DNA of 64,000 nt from Massilia sp. IC2-477 (GTDB lineage Bacteria > Pseudomonadota > Gammaproteobacteria > Burkholderiales > Burkholderiaceae_D), in contig NZ_JAJFEQ010000017.1 in the NCBI RefSeq assembly GCF_020707265.1, positions 1-64,000 on the forward strand, written 5' to 3'. This document shows, piece after piece, positions 9,117 to 19,181 of the stretch (positions are counted from its first letter, which is position 1; the number at the start of each line of letters is the position of its first letter). Below the pieces are notes generated by a model. The model did no database searches. It had not been told where the DNA came from and worked only from the letters and a program-made list of their open reading frames with translations. Position numbers and translations under genes: made by a program.

Positions 9117-9947
9117 ATGAAATCGCTGCTTCGTTCCGCCGTTGTCCTCGCCCTGCTGGGCGCAGGCGCCGCCCAGGCTGCCACCATCACCGTCACCAGC
9201 GTCGGCACCATGCCGACCGCGAACAGCTGGTACCTGACCAATTTCCGGGGTACGTCCAATGGCTACACCTCGAATACCTTCGCCGGGATCACCAATGCCA
9301 ATCCGCGCAACGGCAACGGCTCGGTCGAAATGTCGTCGACGGATGGCAGCGGCAAGGCCGACTTCGCCTATTCCTGGGGCTTCGTGAGCGGCCGCACGCT
9401 GGGTAATGTGGATGTGGTCGGGCTCGACTGGTTCCGCGCCGCCGGCAGCTCGGCGCCGCACCTGGCTCCCGCCATGCGCCTCTGGTATGACGCCGACGGA
9501 AACCAGAACACGGCCGGCGACCGCGGCTACCTGATCTGGGAGCAGGTCTACAATGGAGCCACCATCCAGAACGCCTGGGTCTCCAGCGATCTGGAGGACG
9601 ACTACTGGTGGCAGCGTAAGTTCTCGCCGGTCGGCACCACTGTCGAAGACTACGACATGACGCTGGACGCCTGGGCAGCGGGCACCACGCCGGTGACGCC
9701 GACTCCCCAGCCTTTCGATAGGCTCAGCACATCGACCGCCATCCTCGGCATCGAGTTCGGCATCGGCTCCGGCTGGGCTGGAACCTTCCGCGGCTTTGTC
9801 GACAACGTGCGCATCGGTTTCACCGGCGAAGAGACCATGAACTTCAACTTCGAGACCGCCGGCGCCCAGGTGCCGGAACCGGCCAGCCTGGCGCTCCTCG
9901 GTCTGGGTGCGCTCGGTTTCGCGGCCCGTCGTCGCAAGCAGAAGTAA
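9117..9947 (+). CDS. Secreted PEP-CTERM sorting-domain protein
   Basis: A 276-residue exported protein of unknown function. The N-terminal signal peptide (MKSLLRSAVVLALLGAGAAQA) is cleaved after AQA. The C-terminus is a textbook PEP-CTERM sorting signal: VPEPASLALLGLGALGF followed by the basic cluster AARRRKQK. Such proteins are processed by an exosortase and an archaeosortase-like pathway and are often exopolysaccharide-associated; no exosortase gene lies in this window. The body is rich in Trp, Tyr, Asn and Gly, resembling lectin-like beta-sandwich extracellular proteins. The ATG at 9117 is preceded by a purine-rich aagggaga ribosome site. It is an isolated transcription unit. Confidence 0.9.
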   Translation: MKSLLRSAVVLALLGAGAAQAATITVTSVGTMPTANSWYLTNFRGTSNGYTSNTFAGITNANPRNGNGSVEMSSTDGSGKADFAYSWGFVSGRTLGNVDVVGLDWFRAAGSSAPHLAPAMRLWYDADGNQNTAGDRGYLIWEQVYNGATIQNAWVSSDLEDDYWWQRKFSPVGTTVEDYDMTLDAWAAGTTPVTPTPQPFDRLSTSTAILGIEFGIGSGWAGTFRGFVDNVRIGFTGEETMNFNFETAGAQVPEPASLALLGLGALGFAARRRKQK

Positions 9948-9952
9948 GCAGG

Positions 9953-9986
9953 ACAGGGCTGCCGCCCGCACGCTGCGGCAGCCTGT
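9953..9986 (+). terminator. Strong GC hairpin after the PEP-CTERM gene
   Basis: acagggctgccgc (9953-9965) pairs with gcggcagcctgt (9975-9986) across a short loop, six bases after the stop codon. There is no T-tract on the plus strand, so this is a weak or Rho-assisted terminator, or an mRNA 3' stabiliser. Confidence 0.45.
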
Positions 9987-10066
9987 CAAGACGCCAAAAA
10001 ACGACCCCGACATACATATAAGAAAGTTATACTCCGGGCTGCTTTTTATTCACCTGGGGTTCCACT

Positions 10067-12208
<2,142 letters not shown>

Positions 12209-12226
12209 GCGGGAACCCGATCGGGA

Positions 12227-12263
12227 AAAGGCCGTGGCGGCAACAAGCGCCACGGCCTTTTTG
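12227..12263 (+). terminator. Rho-independent terminator after the S46 peptidase
   Basis: Perfect stem ggccgtggcg / cgccacggcc with an 8-base loop, preceded by A-residues and followed by a T-run (cctttttgc). It lies 19 bases after the peptidase stop. Confidence 0.9.
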
Positions 12264-12296
12264 CTGTTACCATCCGGCGTCTTCCCATTCGAGCAC

Positions 12297-12890
12297 ATGA
12301 ACGACACACTCACCCTTGCCGGACTCACGACCACGCCGCTGGAACTCGTTTCCTTCCTGCTGGCGGTGACCACCGTGGCCCTCAACATCCGCCAGAAGCA
12401 CTGGGCCTGGCTGTTCTCGATCGCTTCCTCGGCAACCTACGCCGCCGTCTTCTTCGAGGCCAAGCTGTATGGCGACATGGGCCTGCAGTTCGTGTTCATC
12501 GCGGCCTCGGTGTGGGGCTGGTACCAGTGGCTGCACGGCGCCGGCGAACAGCCGCTGGTGGTGACGCGCCTGAAGCGCGCCGCATGGGGCTGGGCCATCG
12601 CCGCATGGCTGGCCGGCTTCGTGCTGCTGTCAAGCTTCCTGGACCACCTGACCGACACCGACGTGCCGCACGCGGACGGCTTCCTGACCGCGGGCAGCCT
12701 GGTGGGACAGCTCCTGCTGGGCCGCAAGAAGGTCGAGAACTGGCTGGTGTGGATCGTGGTGGACGTGCTCTACGTCGGCCTGTACGTGTACAAGGGATTG
12801 ATGCTGACCGCGTTCCTGTATGCGGTGTTCGTCGTGCTGGCATGGACCGGCTGGCGCGCCTGGTCCAACATCGCGCGGAGGGATGCGTGA
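12297..12890 (+). CDS. pnuC: PnuC-family vitamin-precursor transporter
   Basis: Inner-membrane facilitator of 197 residues with about seven hydrophobic helices. Recognisable features are LELVSFLLAVTTVALNIRQ at the start and NWLVWIVVDVLYVGLYVYKG near the end, the conserved PnuC substrate-channel segment. PnuC proteins import nicotinamide riboside; close paralogues (PnuT, PnuX) carry thiamine or riboflavin-type compounds. The 3' end overlaps a NadR-like kinase gene by four bases (GTGA), supporting import plus phosphorylation trapping of nicotinamide riboside. A TPP-riboswitch-controlled receptor 1.8 kb away makes a thiamine role worth considering. No riboswitch precedes this gene. Confidence 0.85.
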   Translation: MNDTLTLAGLTTTPLELVSFLLAVTTVALNIRQKHWAWLFSIASSATYAAVFFEAKLYGDMGLQFVFIAASVWGWYQWLHGAGEQPLVVTRLKRAAWGWAIAAWLAGFVLLSSFLDHLTDTDVPHADGFLTAGSLVGQLLLGRKKVENWLVWIVVDVLYVGLYVYKGLMLTAFLYAVFVVLAWTGWRAWSNIARRDA

Positions 12891-13429
12891 GCGGGCAGGT
12901 GGCGCGGGTGGCGATCCTGGGCGCCGAATCGTCCGGAAAATCGACCCTGGCCGAACATCTTGCGGTCCGCTACGCTACCGTCTGGGTGCCGGAATACCTG
13001 CGCGAGTTCGTCGATACCCAGGCGCGCGTGCCCTTCGAAAGCGACCAGTACCCAATCGCGCGCACCCAGCGCGAGCGCGAGATGGAGGCGGCCAAGCGTG
13101 CGACCCGCTTCCTGTTCTGCGACACCACCCCCCTGATGACGGCGCTGTACAGCCGCCAGTACTGGGGCCGCGTCGATCCGCAGCTGGCGCGTCTGGACAG
13201 TCGCCACGACTACGCCTGGACCTTTGTCACGGCGCCCGACAGCCCGTGGGAACCGGACGGTCTGCAGCGTGAATCCGAAGAGGTGCGCCAGAAGGTGCAC
13301 CGCATGCTGGTCGAGACGCTGGAGCTGCGCGCGATTCCCTATGTCCTGCTGGCGGGCAGCCTGGAGGCACGGATGGCGCAGGCCGAGGCGCTCCTGGGTC
13401 CCGCGGTAGAAATTGACCCTCGCTATTGA
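12887..13429 (+). CDS. NadR-like P-loop kinase (ribosylnicotinamide kinase domain)
   Basis: A 180-residue cytoplasmic nucleotide-binding protein with a Walker A motif AILGAESSGKSTLAEHLA at its N-terminus, then VWVPEYLREFVD and FLFCDTTPLMTALYS, all typical of the C-terminal ribosylnicotinamide kinase domain of NadR. The NMN adenylyltransferase and HTH domains of full NadR are absent. It starts with GTG inside the pnuC stop codon, so translation is coupled. The likely job is ATP-dependent phosphorylation of the vitamin precursor entering through the upstream transporter, preventing efflux; nicotinamide riboside is the default substrate. Followed by a 94-bp AT-richer spacer. Confidence 0.82.
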   Translation: MSGQVARVAILGAESSGKSTLAEHLAVRYATVWVPEYLREFVDTQARVPFESDQYPIARTQREREMEAAKRATRFLFCDTTPLMTALYSRQYWGRVDPQLARLDSRHDYAWTFVTAPDSPWEPDGLQRESEEVRQKVHRMLVETLELRAIPYVLLAGSLEARMAQAEALLGPAVEIDPRY

Positions 13430-13523
13430 TATAGATCGACAGAAAACTTTTCTCAATTTACCATTCATTGCCTAATGGTATTAAAATAGTTACCTGTCTT
13501 TACAATAACGATGGCGGTGTGTT

Positions 13524-14486
13524 GTGAAAAAATGGATTGGCCGCTTGCTCGGCTCGGCCGACAAGGAGACTGACGCTGTCATTGCTGCCGACCTGGCGGC
13601 GGTGAGCGAACAAGACATGGCGGCGGACGTCGACTCCGCCTTTTACCGCTGGCTGGTTGCCTCGAGCGGCACCAACGCCAGCCCGGAAGTCGAAGAACAG
13701 ATCCTGGCCGAGGTACGCGCCCTGGCGGACCATCCGGAGAATGCCTCCGGGCTGGTGCCGCGGGTGCCGGAACTGGTAACCCAGCTGCTGGGCGCGCTCT
13801 CCGACGAAAACATCTCGACCGCCGCGTTGTCCGCCGAGGTAGGGCGCGACCTGGTGCTGGTGGCGGAAGTCATCCGCGAAGCCAACAGCGCCTACTACCG
13901 CCCGGCAACGCCGATCGAGACCCTCGACGGCGCCGTCACCATGCTCGGCCTGAACGGCCTGCGCATGCTGCTGGCGCGCATCGCGATCCGTCCGCTGGTC
14001 CGGGTGAAGGTGCAGGGCGTGGCGCGCCAGGTGGCCCCGAACGTGTGGCGCCATTCCGAGCGCTGCGCCTTTGCGGCCAGCGTGATGGCGCCGGGACTGT
14101 CCGCAGGCGTGTTCGAATCCTATCTGGCGGGCCTGATGCAGAACGTGGGCCTGCAGGTCGCGTTCCAGGTGGCCGACCGGGTTTGCGAGGGCAAGGTGCC
14201 GGGTTCCGGTACCTTCGGCCTCGAGCTGTTCGCCGCCAGCCGCCGCCTGTCGTCGGTGATTGCCAGGCACTGGGACTTCCCGCCCGAGGTAGTCGATGCG
14301 ATCGCGCAGGCGGGCGCACGTGATGCGTCGAACTCGGCGCAGGCGGTGGCCCAGGGCGACCGCATCGCCAAGCTGCGCCTGCTGCTGGATGCCAGCGTGA
14401 TCGAGGATGACGACAGTTTCGTCACCACGGGACTGAACGGCTTCCAGCGCCGTTGCCTGGGCAAGCTGGCGGACCTGGCGGACTAA
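13524..14486 (+). CDS. HDOD domain signalling protein
   Basis: A 320-residue cytoplasmic protein whose central region (about residues 75-290) is an HDOD domain, a catalytically degenerate relative of HD phosphohydrolases found in bacterial signalling proteins. Segments such as VPELVTQLLGALSDENIS, ANSAYYRPATPIETLDGAV and GLNGLRMLLARIA are the expected helices. GTG at 13524 is the start (MKKWIGRLLG). The biochemical function of HDOD proteins is poorly defined; they often act in c-di-GMP, chemotaxis or stress circuits. It is monocistronic, followed by a palindromic repeat element. Confidence 0.85.
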   Translation: MKKWIGRLLGSADKETDAVIAADLAAVSEQDMAADVDSAFYRWLVASSGTNASPEVEEQILAEVRALADHPENASGLVPRVPELVTQLLGALSDENISTAALSAEVGRDLVLVAEVIREANSAYYRPATPIETLDGAVTMLGLNGLRMLLARIAIRPLVRVKVQGVARQVAPNVWRHSERCAFAASVMAPGLSAGVFESYLAGLMQNVGLQVAFQVADRVCEGKVPGSGTFGLELFAASRRLSSVIARHWDFPPEVVDAIAQAGARDASNSAQAVAQGDRIAKLRLLLDASVIEDDDSFVTTGLNGFQRRCLGKLADLAD

Positions 14487-14506
14487 GGCGGGGCTTGCGC
14501 AGTTTT

Positions 14507-14640
14507 CGTAGGGTGGGCGGCTCGTGATTCGGGCCACTGGCCCGAATCACCCCACGCGGTCGACCATCAGCAAGATCATTCGGCACGGCCGCACATGATC
14601 CAACTATCACCGCGTGGGCGGGAGACCCGCCCACCCTACG
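14507..14640. repeat. Nested palindromic intergenic element, copy 1
   Basis: Outer arms cgtagggtgggcgg (14507-14520) and ccgcccaccctacg (14627-14640) are perfect inverted repeats. Inside are a hairpin gattcgggcc/ggcccgaatc (14526-14548) and a second nested pair cccacgcggt (14551-14560) / accgcgtggg (14609-14618). It fills the gap between convergent genes and has no ORF. A second element with the same terminal consensus lies at 47969-48069, so this is a dispersed family (MITE- or REP-like). It may also act as a bidirectional transcription end. Confidence 0.8.
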
Positions 14641-14653
14641 ACAGCGCGGCTGT

Positions 14654-16783
14654 TTAGAAGTCGAACTGCGCCGTCACGCGGAAGGTCCGCGGCGCGCCAG
14701 GCAGCAGGTAGCCGCCCAGCGACTGCGTGACGTCGCGCCAGTAGAACTTGTCGAACACGTTGTCCACGCGCGCGCGCAGAATCGTGTTCATCCCGGCGAG
14801 GCGCAGCGCGTAGGACGCGCCGAGGCCCGCCACGTGGTAGCCCGGCACGACCGCACGGTTGGCCGGATCGAAGGCCTTGCTGCCCGAGTACTGCCACAGC
14901 GCGTCCACCTTCAGCCCGGCCAGCGCCGGCACCGCATACTCCACCCAGGCGGTCGAACGGAATTCCGGCACGTTGGTCACGCGCTTGCCCTCGACGCCGG
15001 CGTCGCCGGTGCCGGTCTGCTTGGCGTCGAGCGCCATCAGCGACAGGCTGTAGTTCAGGTCCGCATTCAGCTTGCCCTGCGCCGAGAATTCAGCGCCGCG
15101 GTGGCGTTGCTGGCCGGCGCGCACGAAGAGGTTGGCGGCGTTGACGTATTCCAGGCCCTGCCTGATGTCGAACACGGCGGCGGACAGCATCAGCGCCTCG
15201 TTCACCACACCCTTGACACCGATTTCGATCTGCTTGGAGCGGCCAGGGGGCAGCACGGTGTCTTCGTTGGCAGTGCCCATCTCGGCGATGCCGCCATGCT
15301 GCAGGCCGTGGCTCACCGAACCGTAGATGGTCCAGTCGCGCGCCGGCTTGTAGACCAGCGCCACGCTCGGTAGCACGAAGGAATCGTCCGCATGCACCCA
15401 GCCCTGCTCGATCTCGGCCAGCTCGTCGCGCTTGAGCTTCGTCCAGCGCAGGCCGGCGTGCAGCGTGAGCTGTTCGGTCAGCGTCGCCACGTCCTGCACG
15501 AACAGGGCGCTTTCGCGGTCGCTGCGGCGCTCCATCACGGGGCCGGTGCGCGGATTGCCCGGGGCCGGATCGACCAGCTGGTTGTTGTAGATGTTGCTGG
15601 AGCCGGCGTAGTCGTAGACGTATTCGCCGAAGCTGTCGTGGCGCTCCGACATGGAAGCGCCGACGGTCAGCTGGTGGCGTACGGCACCCGTCGCGAAGCG
15701 GCCCTGCAGCATGGCCTGCGCGCCCCACGGGTTCTTGCGCTCGCCGACGCTCTGGTAGTCGTAGACGTCGTAGTCGCCGTTCGAGCAGTAGCCCGGATAG
15801 AAGCCGTCGCCTTCGTTGCTGCAGCCGTAGGGGAAGGCGGTGTAGTCGTCGCGCTTGAACCAGTGCTTGTTGGCCGTGATCGTCGCCGTCCAGTCGGGGC
15901 TGAGACGGTACTCGAAGCGCAGGCCCAGGTTGCTGCTGTCGGTTTCCACCGGCTTGGTCCAGCGCTGATTATTCAGCAGGGTCTTGGCCGAGATCCCGGT
16001 CGGTAGGGTTTCGTTGCGCAGCAGCTGGTAGCCGGGCGCGGTGATCTGCGACTTGTGCTGGTGGTCGACATCGAACTGCAGCAGCGCATCGGGGCTGATC
16101 TGCCAGTCGAAGGCGCTGGAGACGAACTGGCGCTCGCCGTCGGCGCCGCGCACATACGATTTCAGGTCCTCCGCAGCGGCATTGATGCGATAGCCGAAGC
16201 GACGGTCTTCGAGGCGCCCACCCAGGTCGATCGAGCCGTGCACGGTGCCGCGCTCGCCCGCACCCACCAGCACCGAACGGAGCGGCGTATTGGTCGGGCG
16301 CTTGGTAGCGAAGTTGACCATGCCGCCCGGCGCCGCCACGCCCGCCTGCAGGCCGGCCAGGCCGCGCAGTATCTCGATGCGTTCCTTGTTCTCGAGCGGG
16401 ATCTGGGTGTCGGCGGGGATCGCGATGCCGTCCTTGCGGTAGCTGGTCGCGTTGTCGAGGGCGAAGCCGCGGATCGAGAACTGCTCGGCGTAGCCGATGG
16501 CGTTATAGGCGTCGCCGACCGAGGCGTCGAAGCGGGCCGCGTCGGTGGCGCTGCGGATCGACAGGTCCAGCATCTGGGTGCGGCTGATCGCCGTGATCGA
16601 GGCCGGGGTGTCGAGCAGCGGCGTCTCCGAAAAGCCGCCGATGCTGGCGCGGTCGCTGGTGACCCCGCGGCTGCCGGTAACGACCACCGAGGTCACGCCC
16701 TGGTCCTGCTGGGCCGAGGCGCTCGTGGAGAAGGCCTGCAGGATGGCGCAGGCAAGGACGGAATGCTTCAGGTTGAATGTCAT
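14654..16783 (-). CDS. TonB-dependent outer-membrane receptor under TPP riboswitch (putative thiamine receptor)
   Basis: A 709-residue outer-membrane active transporter. The signal peptide (KHSVLACAILQAFSTSASAQ) is followed by the plug domain (SVVVTGSRG..., DTPASITAISRTQMLD, IRGFALDN) and a 22-strand barrel ending in the assembly signal FRVTAQFDF with a C-terminal Phe. By sequence it resembles the siderophore-receptor subfamily. However, a TPP riboswitch lies in its leader, so the ligand is more likely thiamine or a thiamine precursor; this is inference from regulation. ATG at 16783 was chosen because it gives a compact signal peptide; an upstream in-frame ATG at 16819 would add 12 basic residues. 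Confidence 0.88.
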   Translation of the reverse strand: MTFNLKHSVLACAILQAFSTSASAQQDQGVTSVVVTGSRGVTSDRASIGGFSETPLLDTPASITAISRTQMLDLSIRSATDAARFDASVGDAYNAIGYAEQFSIRGFALDNATSYRKDGIAIPADTQIPLENKERIEILRGLAGLQAGVAAPGGMVNFATKRPTNTPLRSVLVGAGERGTVHGSIDLGGRLEDRRFGYRINAAAEDLKSYVRGADGERQFVSSAFDWQISPDALLQFDVDHQHKSQITAPGYQLLRNETLPTGISAKTLLNNQRWTKPVETDSSNLGLRFEYRLSPDWTATITANKHWFKRDDYTAFPYGCSNEGDGFYPGYCSNGDYDVYDYQSVGERKNPWGAQAMLQGRFATGAVRHQLTVGASMSERHDSFGEYVYDYAGSSNIYNNQLVDPAPGNPRTGPVMERRSDRESALFVQDVATLTEQLTLHAGLRWTKLKRDELAEIEQGWVHADDSFVLPSVALVYKPARDWTIYGSVSHGLQHGGIAEMGTANEDTVLPPGRSKQIEIGVKGVVNEALMLSAAVFDIRQGLEYVNAANLFVRAGQQRHRGAEFSAQGKLNADLNYSLSLMALDAKQTGTGDAGVEGKRVTNVPEFRSTAWVEYAVPALAGLKVDALWQYSGSKAFDPANRAVVPGYHVAGLGASYALRLAGMNTILRARVDNVFDKFYWRDVTQSLGGYLLPGAPRTFRVTAQFDF

Positions 16784-16887
16784 GGGTTTGCTCGTCTTCG
16801 CGCGCCGCGCACGAAACATGGCGCGCTGCTTTTAATCAAAAAGCCGGAGCCAACGTGGGGGAAGGGCAAACAAGAATGGGCACTGCG

Positions 16888-16980
16888 TTGCGCTTTCCTT
16901 CGCTGGCATTATCCAGATCAGGTACGAAGGGTATCTCTCACCCGGCAGCGCGTTCTGAACGCGCACCAGGACCCCTAGCG
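16888..16980 (-). promoter_or_regulatory. TPP riboswitch (THI element)
   Basis: Read on the minus strand, the leader contains the conserved THI-box pieces in order: ctaggggtcctgg, a variable stem (gcgcgttcagaacgcgc), ggtgagagatacccttcg, then acctgatctggataatgcc and agcgaaggaaagcg. The pairing of gggt with accc and of cttcg with cgaag is preserved, as is the ctgatctggataatgcc core that binds the pyrimidine and pyrophosphate of TPP. The 3' end lies about 105 nt upstream of the receptor start codon. Binding of TPP would lower receptor expression. No intrinsic terminator was obvious in the expression platform, so translational control is likely. Confidence 0.93.
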
Positions 16981-17171
16981 AGGCGGCAGTGTACCACGGA
17001 CGATGGCGGCCGTGGCGAATCTGGCAACAAGGAACCGTCTGGGAAGCCACTCCGATCGCAGTGCGTAAACCCAACGTAAATCGATAAATTCGATATATTT
17101 TGTTGACGCTTGGAAATCTCTGTTCAAATATGATTAAAATGACGAGCAGAACAAACAACTCCATATCGATC

Positions 17172-18761
17172 ATGAATTTCCTACAACATAGCGGTATCGC
17201 CAGGCAGCTCTACCTCGCATTCGGACTGGTCCTCGCCATCACCCTGATCCTGGCCGTCTTCTCGATCAGCCGCGTCAACAGTATCCAGGGCGCCCTGCAT
17301 GCCTCGAACACGGTGCGCAACGAGCAGCTCGAGCCCTTGTACGCTGCCCGCGAAGCGCTGGCCCAGACCGGCATCGCCGCGCGCAACGCCTACATCTTCA
17401 AGGACGACGCCTCCGCGCGCCGCGAACTCGACCTGGTCGAGGCATTCAAGACGGATTACCTGGCGGCCCTGGCGCGCCTGGATCCGGTGCTGGGCCAGGA
17501 GCCGCAGTACCGCAAGGTCAAGGAAGGCATGCTGGCCATGGCCAGGGAGCTGGAGCGTCCGAAGGCCTACCGGGCGTCCGGTGACATGGAAGCCTTCGGC
17601 CTGTTCCTGGTCGAGGAGTGCAGTCCCCTGCGCCGCCGGATCGTTGCCGACATCGACGTGCTGGTGCATGCCCTGCAGCAGCGCAATGCGGACACCAGCG
17701 CGGCCACCGAAGCCGAGGCCGCCGGCGCGCGCTACTGGATCTCGGGCCTGAGCGCGGTGTCGGTGGTCCTGTGCGCCCTGGTCGGCATGGTGATCGTGCG
17801 CAGCCTGCTAGGCCAGCTGGGCGGGGAGCCGGCGCAGGCGTCCAGCGTGGCGCGCGCCATTGCCGAAGGTCGCCTGTACCATCCGGTGGACATCTCGCGC
17901 GCGGGCGCCGGCAGCATGATGCAGGCGATGGCGACCATGCGCGGCGAACTGTCCGACATCGTGACCAAGGTGCGCCAGGGGACCGAGGCGATCGCCGCGG
18001 CCTCGTCCGAGATCGCCACTGGCAACGGCGACCTGTCCAGGCGTACCGAAACGCAGGGCGCCGCGCTGGCCCAGGTAGCCAGCTCGATGTCTCACCTGGT
18101 CGAGACCGTGCAGCAGAACGCGGGGTATGCGCAGCAGGCCAGTGAACTTGCCGGAACGGCATCGGTCGTGTCGGAAGAGGGCGGGGCGGCGGTCGAGCAG
18201 GTGGTCGCGACGATGGAACTGATCCACGCGTCCTCGAAAAAGATCGTTGACATCATTTCGGTCATCGACGGCATCGCCTTCCAGACCAATATCCTGGCGC
18301 TGAATGCGGCCGTGGAAGCGGCGCGGGCGGGCGAACAGGGACGCGGTTTCGCGGTCGTTGCCGGCGAAGTACGCAACCTGGCGCACCGTTCGGCCGCCGC
18401 GGCGAAGGAAATCAAGGCACTGATCGAGGATTCGGTCGCCAAGGTCGACGCCGGCGCCGCGCTGGTGGGCCAGGCTGGCGGCACTATCCGCCGGGTGGTC
18501 GAGGGGGTGCATCGCGTCACCGGCATCATTGGCCACATCAGCAGCGCCACCGCTTCGCAGCGCGCCGACATCGAACGCGTGGACAGCGCCATCGCCGGCC
18601 TGGACGAGATGACGGTGCAGAACGCGTCCCTGGTCGACGAAGCGGCGGCCGCAGCGGAATCGCTGCGCGTCCAGGCGGCGCAGCTCAATGCCGTGGTCGG
18701 CATCTTCCAGCTGGACGAGGCGGATGCGGCGCGCCAACCGGCACTCCCTTACCAGGCGTGA
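17172..18761 (+). CDS. Methyl-accepting chemotaxis protein
   Basis: A 529-residue transmembrane chemoreceptor. TM1 is GIARQLYLAFGLVLAITLIL, followed by a periplasmic four-helix-bundle sensor (about residues 35-190), TM2 (ISGLSAVSVVLCALVGMVIV), a HAMP region and a long cytoplasmic coiled coil. The signalling tip has the conserved hairpin DGIAFQTNILALNAAVEAAR and AEQGRGFAVVAGEVR-like sequence, then LAHRSAAAAKEIKALI. There is no CheR-tethering pentapeptide. Several in-frame starts exist (17100 TTG, 17130, 17139, 17172); 17172 gives the most typical N-terminus but has a poor ribosome site. A small PAS gene follows after 6 bp, perhaps as an accessory sensor. Confidence 0.92.
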   Translation: MNFLQHSGIARQLYLAFGLVLAITLILAVFSISRVNSIQGALHASNTVRNEQLEPLYAAREALAQTGIAARNAYIFKDDASARRELDLVEAFKTDYLAALARLDPVLGQEPQYRKVKEGMLAMARELERPKAYRASGDMEAFGLFLVEECSPLRRRIVADIDVLVHALQQRNADTSAATEAEAAGARYWISGLSAVSVVLCALVGMVIVRSLLGQLGGEPAQASSVARAIAEGRLYHPVDISRAGAGSMMQAMATMRGELSDIVTKVRQGTEAIAAASSEIATGNGDLSRRTETQGAALAQVASSMSHLVETVQQNAGYAQQASELAGTASVVSEEGGAAVEQVVATMELIHASSKKIVDIISVIDGIAFQTNILALNAAVEAARAGEQGRGFAVVAGEVRNLAHRSAAAAKEIKALIEDSVAKVDAGAALVGQAGGTIRRVVEGVHRVTGIIGHISSATASQRADIERVDSAIAGLDEMTVQNASLVDEAAAAAESLRVQAAQLNAVVGIFQLDEADAARQPALPYQA

Positions 18762-18767
18762 ACCCCA

Positions 18768-19181
18768 ATGAACCTACACATGCTCGATCATGCCAACGAA
18801 GCGCGTGCCGAAAGCGTCCTCGACGACCTGCAGGAAGTCGTGTTCCAGGCCGATGAAGCGGGACACTGGGTGTTCCTGAATGCCGCCTGGGAAACGCTCA
18901 CCGGCTTTCCGGTCGCCGCCTCCCTCGGCAGGTCTTGCTTCGACTACGTTCACCCCGAAGACCGCGAACGCAAACGGGAATTGCTCCGCCCTCTGGTCAG
19001 GGGAGAACTGGCATACTGTCGGCAGCAAATCCGCTTCCGGGTCGAAGGGGCGGACCTGCGCTGGGTCGACGTCTTCGCCCATGCGATCGTGGACCAGGGC
19101 GGCGCGGTCACCGGCATCGCCGGCATCCTGAGCACGTCCTCGCTCAGGGCACCCGGACCAGGTCCTGGCCCTGCTCCATGA
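18768..19181 (+). CDS. Single-domain PAS protein
   Basis: A 137-residue protein consisting almost entirely of one PAS/PAC fold: LQEVVFQADEAGHWVFLNAA, WETLTGFPVAASLGRSCFDY, VHPEDRERKRELL and RVEGADLRWVDVFAHAIVDQ, ending in a Gly-Pro tail. No output domain is present. It sits 6 bp downstream of the chemoreceptor gene and probably shares its transcript, so it may act with that receptor or another kinase through protein contacts. Its last 38 bases overlap the end of the convergent gene. The ligand is unknown. Confidence 0.75.
   Translation: MNLHMLDHANEARAESVLDDLQEVVFQADEAGHWVFLNAAWETLTGFPVAASLGRSCFDYVHPEDRERKRELLRPLVRGELAYCRQQIRFRVEGADLRWVDVFAHAIVDQGGAVTGIAGILSTSSLRAPGPGPGPAP

Noticed and set aside
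12209..12296. A TPP riboswitch before pnuC, as expected of a PnuT
   Set aside because: The leader contains only the terminator of the upstream gene and about 30 further bases; no THI-box pieces were found.
14507..14640. CRISPR array or toxin-antitoxin remnant
   Set aside because: There are only inverted, nested repeats and no regularly spaced direct repeats or ORFs.
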